Shown: positions 1 to 5,852 of the stretch, piece after piece
Numbering within the stretch: the first letter of the stretch is position 1
Layout: each line of letters starts with the position of its first letter
NCBI GenBank assembly: GCA_042576225.1
Contig: JBHPCA010000045.1
Location: 1 to 10,044 of the forward strand
Reading direction: 5' to 3'
Origin: GWF2-30-66 sp042576225
GTDB taxonomy: Bacteria > Babelota > Babeliae > Babelales > Vermiphilaceae
DNA length: 10,044 bases
Made by a program: the position numbers and the translations under genes
Notes under the pieces: model-generated
What the model saw: only the letters and a program-made list of their open reading frames with translations
What the model was told of the DNA's origin: nothing
Database searches by the model: none

Positions 1-401
1 TTATTGTTTGTGGCGATAACAAAAACTATAGAGATATTTTTTACTTTTTTGTTCTTTTCTTTTTCCTGATAAAATGAATCTATCTGGCCATTTATAAGTT
101 TTTTTAACTTTTTTGTTGATATATCATCTTCGTGAAAAGCTATAAGTCTGGCGTTATTTTTACTACTCATATCCATAGCGTTTAGATCTATTTCTTTGAG
201 AGGGTTTGCTAGGTTTTTTGATATTATTTTTTCTTTATATTTGCTTAGAATTTTTTCATCAATATGTAATTTTATTGATTTTGGCACATAAATTATTATG
301 ACTTTGGGTTTTTTGTGGTCTATCTTCTTTTTCATAGGGAGTAATTTGCTTGTGCTGAAGCAGGATAAAAGGGTGAGAAAGATTATAGCTATTTTTTTCA
401 T
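1..401 (-). CDS. Secreted or lipoprotein hypothetical protein, 3' part outside window
   Basis: Partial gene: 133 codons from an ATG at 399-401 read without a stop to the window edge, so the C-terminus is missing. A good Shine-Dalgarno (GGAGGA) lies a few bases upstream and supports this start. The N-terminus is MKKIAIIFLTLLSC, a basic residue pair and a hydrophobic stretch ending in a lipobox-like LLSC, so it may be a lipoprotein; the 13-residue signal would be short, and ordinary signal peptidase cleavage slightly later (before MKKK at residue 23) is the alternative. The rest is Lys-, Ile- and Asn-rich with no domain I recognise. It lies downstream of a decayed ftsY tail and has its own promoter. 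Its layout (signal peptide, then Met plus lysines, then a KP-beta-strand segment) resembles the 304-residue gene upstream, so the two may be diverged paralogs; this rests on weak, composition-biased similarity. Confidence 0.75.
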   Translation of the reverse strand, partial: MKKIAIIFLTLLSCFSTSKLLPMKKKIDHKKPKVIIIYVPKSIKLHIDEKILSKYKEKIISKNLANPLKEIDLNAMDMSSKNNARLIAFHEDDISTKKLKKLINGQIDSFYQEKEKNKKVKNISIVFVIATNN

Positions 402-449
402 AAGTTCCTCCAATTGGTTTATATAATTTAAAATACTTAGCTTGATAAC

Positions 450-478
450 AGTATAATCCTGTTTATTCTAAGCTGCAA
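450..478 (-). promoter_or_regulatory. Candidate sigma70-type promoter for the partial gene at 1-401
   Basis: On the minus strand a TTGCAG -35 (473-478) is followed after exactly 17 bases by a TATACT -10 (450-455, five of six consensus positions). Transcription would start near 443 and give a leader of about 40 bases ending in the GGAGGA ribosome binding site. The -10 box sits inside a dyad (AACAG, seven bases, CTGTT; 447-463), which could be an operator. This is a match by eye with no experimental support. Confidence 0.5.
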
Positions 479-484
479 CAGGTA

Positions 485-613
485 TTACCCAAGCAGTTCC
501 TGGACGTAATCTTTTGCCTTAAAGGCTTTAAATTGGCCTAGTTTTTCGCCAAATGAGAATATAAGCGATAGGGGCGTCCAGTCCTTTGGTAATGGCAAAT
601 ACGATGCCCCCTT
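485..613 (-). pseudogene. Decayed duplicate of the ftsY 3' end (last 43 codons)
   Basis: This stretch aligns with the end of the intact ftsY (1560-1687). By hand I count about 21 substitutions and one inserted base over 129 positions, roughly 84% identity. Conceptual translation gives KGGIVFAITKGLDAPIAYI, then a +1 frameshift, then SFGEKLGQFKAFKAKDYVQE followed by LLG and a TAA at the same place as in ftsY. The rest of ftsY is absent, so it cannot encode a working protein. Homology starts abruptly at 613, inside the stop codon of the 304-residue gene, which marks a recombination junction. The copy may come from a tandem duplication or from integration of foreign DNA carrying an ftsY tail. The homology is clear; the mechanism is inferred. 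Confidence 0.9.
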
Positions 614-1526
614 ATAAAATAGTGCAAAGTTTTGATTCTTGAGAATTAGTTTTTTTAATTTTTTTCTTTAATTTTTTTTCTTTTTTGTGCCTGTATTTCT
701 TGCTAATCAATTCTTTGCCTGCAAGGGTCTCAACTCCTGTAAAACCAATTATTTGGGCTGCAAGTTCACCCGGGACTATTTGTTTTAGCCCTTCTAAAAC
801 ATAGGCTGCGTGTACGGTTTTTCTAAATAGCTTTTTATTTTGTGCGAGTTTTGCAAGTACGAGAATGTCTTTAAATTTTTGTATAGCCGTAAAATTTTTG
901 TATTGCAACTTTTTATTTCCCACTCTTTTTAAAATTATATCTAAGAGATTAAGGTTCTTAGTATTAAGGTCAACCATGAGCCACTCTTTTCTGATATCGC
1001 GAGAGTATATGTTGGGGTTTGCAAAGAATTTGCTCACCTGTGTATCGTTGTACAGATAAAATATAAAGTTAAGTTTTTTTGTAATTTTTTCGGAGATACT
1101 TATTGCTTTGTTTGTATTTATGAAAAACAGGTTGTAATCGGGGAGTTCATGTAGGGCAACGAGTATTTTCCACGATCTCAGCATTGGTCTGTAATATTGG
1201 TCGTTTTTCTCTATCTGGTCAGAAATTTTTTTAAATGTTTTTTTAAGAGATTTTTCTTTGTGGATATTCCAATATGTAATATGAGCCGTTTTTTTTGATA
1301 TTCTAAACTGACCTATGTTGTTTTTTTCTTTTGGTGAGATCATTCTAGAGAGCATTAGTTTTTCTCTTTTAGAAGCTGTAATATTTCCAAGTAAATTATT
1401 TTTATGGAACAGGTCATCCATGTATCCAGCAATAAGGATTGACATTGGTTTTTTGTTCATAGAAAAAAGATTGTTTGCGTGTAAAGATAGTATTGCAGAT
1501 AAAAAAATTAAAATTGTTTTTTTCAT
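612..1526 (-). CDS. Secreted hypothetical protein, 304 aa, downstream of ftsY
   Basis: I do not recognise this family. The first 22 residues (MKKTILIFLSAILSLHANNL, then FS) form a classical signal peptide with likely cleavage before MNKK, so the product is probably exported. The mature part is Lys/Asn/Ile-rich, mixed alpha/beta in appearance, without visible membrane segments. Residues about 205-265 look helical. The last 30 residues form a very basic tail with runs of lysine. The ATG is preceded by GAGGAAA at good spacing. The gene begins 33 bases after ftsY with no terminator or clear promoter between, so it is probably cotranscribed with ftsY. Its stop codon lies exactly at the junction with the decayed ftsY tail, so the last codons may have been altered by the rearrangement. 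It is plausibly a paralog of the partial gene at 1-401. Confidence 0.8.
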   Translation of the reverse strand: MKKTILIFLSAILSLHANNLFSMNKKPMSILIAGYMDDLFHKNNLLGNITASKREKLMLSRMISPKEKNNIGQFRISKKTAHITYWNIHKEKSLKKTFKKISDQIEKNDQYYRPMLRSWKILVALHELPDYNLFFINTNKAISISEKITKKLNFIFYLYNDTQVSKFFANPNIYSRDIRKEWLMVDLNTKNLNLLDIILKRVGNKKLQYKNFTAIQKFKDILVLAKLAQNKKLFRKTVHAAYVLEGLKQIVPGELAAQIIGFTGVETLAGKELISKKYRHKKEKKLKKKIKKTNSQESKLCTIL

Positions 1527-1559
1527 AGATTTCCTCGTTAGTGAAAAGTTTATAAAATA

Positions 1560-2447
1560 TTATCCCAGCAGTTCCTGGACGTAATCTTTTTCATCAAATG
1601 GCTTAAACATGTCCAGTTTTTCGCCAAATGAGATATACGCAACAGGGATGCCCAGTTCTTTGGTAATGGCAAATACTATGCCCCCTTTGCCGGTACCGTC
1701 CATTTTGGTAAGTACTATGCCACTTATGTTGGTGCTTTCATGAAAGATTTTTGCTTGCTCAAGAGAGTTTTGTCCGAGCATAGAATCAATTGTCAAAAGT
1801 GTGTTTATTTTTTCGTCGGGAAAGTGTCTGGTTATTATTTTTTTTATTTTTTCAAGTTCACGCATTAAATTTATTTTTGTTTGCAATCGCCCTGCCGTGT
1901 CAATAATAATTACGTCAAAGTTTTCTTGTTTGAATTTTTCACATCCGGCAAATACCACAGATGCAGGATCTTGATTTTGTTTGCCGGTAACTATGTCAAC
2001 TCCAGTGTTTTGCGCCCATTTTTCAAGCTGCTCAGTTGCCGCAGCACGGAATGTATCAGCAGCTACCATTAAAACTTTTTTCCCCTCACTTTTAAATTTA
2101 TGTGCAAGTTTGCCTGCAAAAGTGGTTTTGCCACTGCCATTTATGCCTACCATGACGTATACGTGATTTCCTGTTTGGGGGACAGGTGTTGCAAGAATTT
2201 CATATAATTGGCTCTCAAGGGCTTTTTTTAGATCTTGGCCCTCATGTATTTCCCCTTTTTTGAATTGTGTTTTTAGGTTGTCTATAATTGCCCGAGTTGT
2301 TTGTACCCCGGTATCAGCTGATAAAAGTATTTCTTCGAGCTCTTTTAATGTTTGCTCATCTATTTTTTTGAGTGAAAATAAACCAGATATTTTTGATGTT
2401 ACCTGGGTGTATATTTTTTTTAACTTATTTTTTATAAAGTTGAACAT
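1560..2447 (-). CDS. ftsY: Signal recognition particle receptor FtsY (SRP GTPase)
   Basis: FtsY docks SRP-ribosome complexes at the inner membrane; its NG domain forms a GTP-dependent heterodimer with Ffh so that nascent membrane proteins reach the SecYEG translocon. The N domain covers about residues 1-90 and the G domain follows. Visible motifs are the P-loop GINGSGKTT (101-109), the SRP-GTPase-specific DTFRAAA (131-137), DTAGR (183-187) and TKMDGTGKGG (247-256). The C-terminal GEKLDMFKPFDEKDYVQELL is typical of the family. At 295 residues it has only a short basic/amphipathic N-terminus and no acidic A domain, as in many bacteria outside the Enterobacteria. The switch region reads TIDSMLGQN where DATTGQN is usual. 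AGGAG precedes the ATG. It sits 25 bases after the 235-residue gene, in an operon starting at rnhB. A decayed copy of its tail lies at 485-613. Confidence 0.97.
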   Translation of the reverse strand: MFNFIKNKLKKIYTQVTSKISGLFSLKKIDEQTLKELEEILLSADTGVQTTRAIIDNLKTQFKKGEIHEGQDLKKALESQLYEILATPVPQTGNHVYVMVGINGSGKTTFAGKLAHKFKSEGKKVLMVAADTFRAAATEQLEKWAQNTGVDIVTGKQNQDPASVVFAGCEKFKQENFDVIIIDTAGRLQTKINLMRELEKIKKIITRHFPDEKINTLLTIDSMLGQNSLEQAKIFHESTNISGIVLTKMDGTGKGGIVFAITKELGIPVAYISFGEKLDMFKPFDEKDYVQELLG

Positions 2448-2472
2448 GTTATTTCTCCTGTATTTCTTTATA

Positions 2473-3180
2473 TTATTTTTGCAATAATGGCTCTAGGCGT
2501 TGTAAAAAAAGCTTTAGTCTTCTGTAGTCGTTGCCGACAAGCAGAGAATACGTTTCTATAAAATTATGTATGTTAGTTTGTATTTTGTCTTCTTTACTGT
2601 CCCCACCAAGAATATTTAGTGTAACCTGTTGGTTAATCATTGCAAGTAGTAGTTCCTCGAGATTGAATATTTGCCCTGAGAGGCCGAACAATAAATGCAA
2701 GTAGTTGCAGCTAGAAAAGAACTCTCTTGTCTCTTGAGGCGATGCATAGCCCACAAATGCGTGTATTTTTGGTGGCTGGCAAGATAGCAGGTAATAGATT
2801 TTGCCTTTTTGTTTATATCCTATGGTTATACAAGAAAAGGTAGTTTTTAAAAACTCAAATATTTGGGGTTGTTCACGCATTAGTTCTTGCTCTGTTTTTT
2901 TGTATGCAAATGGGTAGCGTGTTGAATCCATAGAGCCCATTTTTACCTGGTGTACAATTCCAAATATAGTTTTGTGGGTTGATTTTATGACGACAATTGA
3001 GCCAAATGATGGAAATGTTTTGAAGTCCCAGCACTGGGCGGTCCATTCTTGGAGCGAGCTTTCTATAATTTCAGCAAAATGGGTTTTTGTGTGATTTGTA
3101 TTATGGTTTGTAGGGGGAGTGGTTTTGTGAGTATTGCTAGAAGGGGTTTTAGTAAATTGAGAGTTGGTTTCCATTATCAT
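2473..3180 (-). CDS. Conserved protein, possible HAS-barrel-type domain, 235 aa
   Basis: Function unknown. Residues 1-35 are a Thr/Asn/His/Pro-rich low-complexity leader. From about 57 a compact core begins: FGSIVVIKSTHKTIFGIVHQ, then KKTEQELMREQPQIFEFLKT (94-113), then a beta-rich part up to PPKIHAFVGYA. This pattern (a beta strand with FGxIV, the REQPQIFE motif, PPxIHxFV) recalls uncharacterised bacterial, especially cyanobacterial, HAS-barrel-like proteins; I name that from memory and it needs a profile search. The C-terminal 80 residues look helical, and no signal or membrane segment is visible. The start overlaps the end of rnhB by 32 bases, suggesting translational coupling. No strong Shine-Dalgarno is visible, and Met3 (3174) is an equally possible start. 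It is followed 25 bases later by ftsY, so it is probably cotranscribed with both. Confidence 0.8.
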   Translation of the reverse strand: MIMETNSQFTKTPSSNTHKTTPPTNHNTNHTKTHFAEIIESSLQEWTAQCWDFKTFPSFGSIVVIKSTHKTIFGIVHQVKMGSMDSTRYPFAYKKTEQELMREQPQIFEFLKTTFSCITIGYKQKGKIYYLLSCQPPKIHAFVGYASPQETREFFSSCNYLHLLFGLSGQIFNLEELLLAMINQQVTLNILGGDSKEDKIQTNIHNFIETYSLLVGNDYRRLKLFLQRLEPLLQK

Positions 3181-3838
3181 TTTCTTTCACATTAAACGTT
3201 TTATTTAAAAAACTTTCTCTATGAATTATGGTGGGCTTGTGTTTTTTGAGAGCCTGTTTATGCACTTTTGTGCCATATCCCTTATGGTTTCTCAGTTGAT
3301 ATCCAGGAAATAGTGCATCTAGTTTTCCCATTATTCGATCTCTTGTTACTTTTGCCACAATTGAGGCAGCAGCTATCGATATTGACTTGGATTCGCCTTT
3401 TTCAAAATATTGGACAGGAATGTCCTTGTATGCAGTGTTAGAAAGGGTGACCGGCATGGCGTCGACCAAGATAGTCGAAACATACATATTTTCTGTTTGA
3501 GAAAGAATTCCTATTAGCGCCTTCTTCATTGCTATTAGTGTAGCTTGCCGAATGTTGAATTTGTCAACAACGTTGTTGCTGACGATTCCTATAGAAAATG
3601 TGCCATTATTTGATATCCATCTATAAGCCGTCAAAAGTTCCTTCTGGCTCATGCTTTTTGAGTCTTTGAGGTTTGGATACGTCGTATTTATGGGCAAAAT
3701 AGCCGCTGCGGTTACCAGTGGGCCTGCTATGCAGCCTCTTCCCACCTCATCTACACCGCAAACAAAGCTATTTGCCTGCCAGGCCTTAGTTTCGTAAAAA
3801 TTCTTCTTGAAATCATTTTCTTTTATTTTTATTGCCAT
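3149..3838 (-). CDS. rnhB: Ribonuclease HII
   Basis: Cleaves the RNA strand of RNA-DNA hybrids and incises at single ribonucleotides in DNA, starting ribonucleotide excision repair; cytoplasmic and metal-dependent. The catalytic residues are all visible: D30 and E31 in CGVDEVGRGCIAGPL, D126 in LVDAMP, and D167 in AKVTRDRIM. The GRG substrate-recognition motif is at 33-35. The KGYGTKVH segment (186-193) and the HRESF motif (206-210) are also family-typical. At 229 residues it has normal length, with a short basic extension at both ends. The ATG at 3838 lacks a clear Shine-Dalgarno, but no better in-frame start precedes the conserved core. It is the first gene of the minus-strand block that continues to ftsY, divergent from the XRE-S24 regulator. 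Confidence 0.97.
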   Translation of the reverse strand: MAIKIKENDFKKNFYETKAWQANSFVCGVDEVGRGCIAGPLVTAAAILPINTTYPNLKDSKSMSQKELLTAYRWISNNGTFSIGIVSNNVVDKFNIRQATLIAMKKALIGILSQTENMYVSTILVDAMPVTLSNTAYKDIPVQYFEKGESKSISIAAASIVAKVTRDRIMGKLDALFPGYQLRNHKGYGTKVHKQALKKHKPTIIHRESFLNKTFNVKENDNGNQLSIY

Positions 3839-3854
3839 TTTTTATATTTTTCGC

Positions 3855-3882
3855 TTGACATACTGAAATATTAAGGTACTAT
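3855..3882 (+). promoter_or_regulatory. Promoter of the XRE-S24 regulator gene
   Basis: A perfect TTGACA -35 (3855-3860) is followed after 16 bases by TACTAT (3877-3882) as -10. Transcription would start near 3889, about 55 bases before the ATG at 3945. The same TACTAT -10 with a 16-base spacer appears before typA. The promoter overlaps repeated TACT...AATAT elements, so self-repression by the downstream regulator is plausible. Confidence 0.65.
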
Positions 3883-3920
3883 TAGAATATAAGGCAGTTG
3901 TTTTCATCATACTAAATATT
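3859..3920 (+). repeat. Direct repeats in the regulator promoter (possible operators)
   Basis: CATACTGAAATATT (3859-3872) and CATACTAAATATT (3908-3920) are near-identical direct repeats starting 49 bases apart. A weaker related element, TACTATTAGAATAT, lies between them at 3877-3890. The first copy overlaps the -35 and spacer, the middle one covers the -10, and the last lies in the untranslated leader. This arrangement would suit a repressor binding its own promoter. Operator function is inference; in AT-rich DNA short AT repeats can arise by chance. Confidence 0.45.
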
Positions 3921-3944
3921 TTAAAAAAACGGTAGGAGTTAATT

Positions 3945-4622
3945 ATGGCTTCAACATCAACAGAATTGAGAGTCAAAGAGCTTCTTCGCGAGAAGGGTTG
4001 GACAACCAAGGTTTTAGCAGAAAAAACCGGCATGTCCGAAAGTTACTTGACGCATATAAAAAATGGCACAAGACGTTGGAATGAAGATTCTCTCAGAAAG
4101 TTGGCAAATGCATTTGAGGTAAGTCCAATTGATCTTTTTGCACAAAGAAGACCAAGGACAGATGATATTGATAAGAATGTTAGTATGCCAGAGAAATCTG
4201 ATGTGGAGCTAAAAGTACAAGTTGTTCCTGTTGTAGGCGATATACCTTCAAATCCATCACCATATAATAATCAGCTTATGCAGATTACAACAGGATTTAA
4301 AGATGTGTTTGTTCCGGTTCTTAATTCATCAGATTCATCAATATTTGCATTTTCATTAAAAGATAATTCATTAGCTCCAACATTTGTAAAGGGAGATTGC
4401 TTGATAGTATCCCCTGAAGTTTGGACAAGGTCTGGCGATATTGCAGCTGTTGAGTACGGAAATGATACTCCAACAAAGGCTATTATGCAGGTTACATATA
4501 CAGAAGACTTTATAGTTTTAGAAGCTGTAAACCACAAGCAGCCTCCAATAGCTTTGATTAGAGGTAAAGATCATTTTAGAATAATCGGTAGGGTAATAAG
4601 AAGGCATCAACAGTTAGCGTAA
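3945..4622 (+). CDS. XRE-family HTH regulator with C-terminal S24/LexA-like domain
   Basis: A two-domain transcriptional regulator in the style of phage CI or LexA. Residues 7-66 form an XRE/Cro helix-turn-helix (the recognition part is around KTGMSESYLTHIKNGTRRW; the domain ends near VSPIDLF). A polar linker (70-92) leads to an S24 fold from about 93 to 220. The Ser-Lys dyad is retained: S142 in KDNSLAPTFVKGDCLIV and K178 in PTKAIMQV, 36 residues apart, close to the LexA spacing. The segment where LexA has an Ala-Gly cleavage site reads VPVVGDIPSNPS, with no Ala-Gly or Cys-Gly, so self-cleavage is doubtful. The ATG at 3945 has TAGGAGTT just upstream. It is monocistronic, with its own promoter and a strong terminator, and no prophage genes are nearby. 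It could be an SOS-type, stress or immunity repressor; the target genes are unknown. Confidence 0.88.
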   Translation: MASTSTELRVKELLREKGWTTKVLAEKTGMSESYLTHIKNGTRRWNEDSLRKLANAFEVSPIDLFAQRRPRTDDIDKNVSMPEKSDVELKVQVVPVVGDIPSNPSPYNNQLMQITTGFKDVFVPVLNSSDSSIFAFSLKDNSLAPTFVKGDCLIVSPEVWTRSGDIAAVEYGNDTPTKAIMQVTYTEDFIVLEAVNHKQPPIALIRGKDHFRIIGRVIRRHQQLA

Positions 4623-4654
4623 GTTAGCATAAAATTTGTGAGAATTTAAATAAT

Positions 4655-4703
4655 TTATACCAGAAAACCTAGATTTTTTAAGGTTTTCTGGTATAATTTT
4701 TTT
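4655..4703 (+). terminator. Rho-independent terminator after the regulator gene
   Basis: A perfect 16-bp inverted repeat (TTATACCAGAAAACCT at 4655-4670 and its complement at 4681-4696) encloses a 10-base loop and is followed at once by seven T residues (4697-4703). It isolates the regulator from rpsF. The 142 bases after it and before rpsF hold no gene. Confidence 0.9.
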
Positions 4704-4800
4704 ATATGGGTATCAAAATTGATTGTATTTGTGCCCATAGCTAAATAAAACGGGTCTTTTAATTTTTCTAAAAAATATATAAGATTAGCTGTTTTATAGT

Positions 4801-4812
4801 GTGTTGTAACAC
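4801..4812 (+). promoter_or_regulatory. Short palindrome in the rpsF leader region
   Basis: GTGTTGTAACAC has 5-base arms (GTGTT and AACAC) around two bases, 34 bases before the rpsF start. A TATAAT at 4823-4828 looks like a -10, but its transcript would start inside the AAGGAG ribosome binding site (4831-4836), so the true rpsF promoter is probably upstream; I find no convincing -35/-10 pair between 4704 and 4800. A role as operator or as part of an S6-S18 autoregulatory leader is possible, but the conserved CCG of the known S6:S18 leader motif is not seen. Confidence 0.25.
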
Positions 4813-4845
4813 TTCCAATTAGTATAATGTAAGGAGTTTTTATAC

Positions 4846-5526
4846 ATGGATCGCTATGAAATCCTCATTTTGACGATTCCTGAGCTTACCAAGGATGAAG
4901 AATCATCACTTGAAAATCAGCTCGAGAAATTTTTGAACGACCACAAAGGGTCTATAATATCTTTTGATCGCTGGGGAAAATATCGTTTGTCATATCCGGT
5001 AAGACACAATGATTATGGTGTGTATTTCCTCATGAGGTTTGAAGTAAGCAATGACAAAGATTTTCTTACAGAATTGAGAAATCTTTTCTATATTAAGTTC
5101 AATGATCTTGTAATGAGACATCTTGTCACAAGGCTGAAAAAAGAAGGGTCATTAGAATACAAAAAACCACCTTCACTTGAGGATATTCCTAAAAAGCCTA
5201 TAGGGTTTTTTGACAAAAAAGACTCAAGGCGTGGTAATAATAATTTTGCAAGGAAACCCTTTCGATCTGCTGATACAAAGACTGTAGTTTCTCCTGAGTC
5301 CAACGAAGGGGCGGATACAGAAGTCAAAGATGTTGTGAAAGAGTCGGCTATTTCTTCTGATAAACAACCAGAAGAGACTATCTCAAAAAAAGTTGTAGTA
5401 GAAGAGAAAATAGAAACCCTTCGTCAAGCTCAGGATGAGCGAGATGAAGTAAATTCTGAGACAAGTGAAAATAAGATTCAAGAGCCTACAAGTCAAGATC
5501 AGCCAGATAAAAAGCAGGAGGTTTAA
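4846..5526 (+). CDS. rpsF: 30S ribosomal protein S6 with long disordered C-terminal tail
   Basis: S6 binds the central domain of 16S rRNA together with S18 in the 30S platform. Residues 1-100 are the S6 fold: MDRYEILILTIPELTKDE at the start, FDRWGKYRLSYPVRHNDYGV (40-59) and the strand around FYIKFNDLVMRHLVTR. The family is usually about 95-135 residues; this one is 226. The extra 120 or so residues are polar and acidic (Glu, Ser, Asp, Lys), with a basic patch at 124-140 (DKKDSRRGNNNFARKPFR), and are almost surely disordered. Residues 191-198 read TLRQAQDE and come from an inserted palindromic repeat. AAGGAG precedes the ATG. rpsR follows two bases after the stop codon, and its ribosome binding site lies inside the last rpsF codons. 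ssb and rplI, often in this operon, are absent here. Confidence 0.96.
   Translation: MDRYEILILTIPELTKDEESSLENQLEKFLNDHKGSIISFDRWGKYRLSYPVRHNDYGVYFLMRFEVSNDKDFLTELRNLFYIKFNDLVMRHLVTRLKKEGSLEYKKPPSLEDIPKKPIGFFDKKDSRRGNNNFARKPFRSADTKTVVSPESNEGADTEVKDVVKESAISSDKQPEETISKKVVVEEKIETLRQAQDERDEVNSETSENKIQEPTSQDQPDKKQEV
5417..5449 (+). repeat. REP-like palindromic repeat inserted in the rpsF coding tail
   Basis: The core is an imperfect hairpin: TTCGTC (5420-5425) pairs with GATGAA (5443-5448) with one G-T wobble, and GCTCA (5428-5432) pairs with TGAGC (5436-5440) around a GGA loop. Read in the rpsF frame it gives LRQAQDER. From memory, near-identical palindromes (CTTCG-CAAGCTCAGGA type, often translated as LRQAQGER or, on the other strand, HPELVEG) are dispersed through many unrelated bacterial genomes. 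The GC-rich look contrasts with the surrounding A-rich tail, which supports insertion. Only one copy is visible in this window. Confidence 0.7.
5516..5521 (+). promoter_or_regulatory. rpsR ribosome binding site inside the rpsF 3' end
   Basis: A consensus AGGAGG seven bases before the rpsR ATG. It overlaps the last codons of rpsF (Gln-Glu-Val), so ribosomes finishing S6 can reinitiate on S18, keeping the two partner proteins in balance. It also fixes the rpsR start at 5529 despite the longer-than-usual N-terminus. Confidence 0.85.
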
Positions 5527-5528
5527 TT

Positions 5529-5822
5529 ATGTCAAAAAATAAAAAGATAAAATTAAAAATCAGTATGCGTTTGGCAAAAAAGAGGTTTCGTAAACAGGCA
5601 TCAAAAGCCAAGAAACACTGTCGTTTTTGTGCAAGTGCTGAGGTCGCAGCAGACATAGATTACAAAAATGCCGTTTTTTTAAGAGGATTTTTGACAGAAA
5701 GAGGTAAGATTTTGCCTTCGAGAATTTCTGGAAATTGTTGCTTGCACCAAAGGCATTTGTCAAGAGAAATCAGAAAAGCACGTACCATCGCACTATTGCC
5801 ATATTGTTCATCTGGTTATTAG
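5529..5822 (+). CDS. rpsR: 30S ribosomal protein S18
   Basis: S18 pairs with S6 on the 30S platform. The core DIDYKNAVFLRGFLTERGKI (42-61) followed by LPSRISGNCCLHQRHLSREI and ARTIALLPY is diagnostic. Cysteines C31 and C34 (HCRFC) plus C70 and H73 (GNCCLH) occupy the positions of the zinc-binding set found in the cysteine-containing form of S18, so metal binding is likely. At 97 residues it is longer than the usual 75-85 because of a Lys/Arg-rich N-terminal extension of about 25 residues; the strong AGGAGG upstream supports this start. It is cotranscribed with rpsF and ends in TAG, the only non-TAA stop among the complete genes here. Confidence 0.97.
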   Translation: MSKNKKIKLKISMRLAKKRFRKQASKAKKHCRFCASAEVAADIDYKNAVFLRGFLTERGKILPSRISGNCCLHQRHLSREIRKARTIALLPYCSSGY

Positions 5823-5852
5823 GCTTAACTGTTTAATTAGTAGCTAAATTAT

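Noticed and set aside
1315..1584. Plus-strand reading frames opposite the 304-residue gene, ftsY and the WD40 gene
   Set aside because: They lie antisense to genes with clear motifs or signal peptides and good ribosome binding sites, and their translations show no recognisable domain.
485..1687. Integrative element using the ftsY 3' end as attachment site
   Set aside because: The layout resembles an att duplication, but only one gene of unknown function lies between the repeats and no integrase, relaxase or phage gene is present. Kept only as one of two explanations.
3839..3944. Promoter for rnhB on the minus strand
   Set aside because: Several AT-rich -10-like hexamers exist, but none has an acceptable -35 at 15-19 bases, so no site could be chosen.
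4271..4537. Minus-strand 88-codon frame inside the regulator gene
   Set aside because: It lies wholly within the S24 domain, whose conserved residues explain the sequence on the plus strand.
4823..4828. Perfect TATAAT before rpsF taken as its promoter
   Set aside because: Transcription would start at about 4835, inside the AAGGAG ribosome binding site, and no -35 fits at 16-18 bases. It is more likely a chance AT-rich match.
4711..4845. S6:S18-binding autoregulatory RNA leader
   Set aside because: The conserved CCG trinucleotide and a clear two-stem structure of that motif are not visible, so I do not annotate it.
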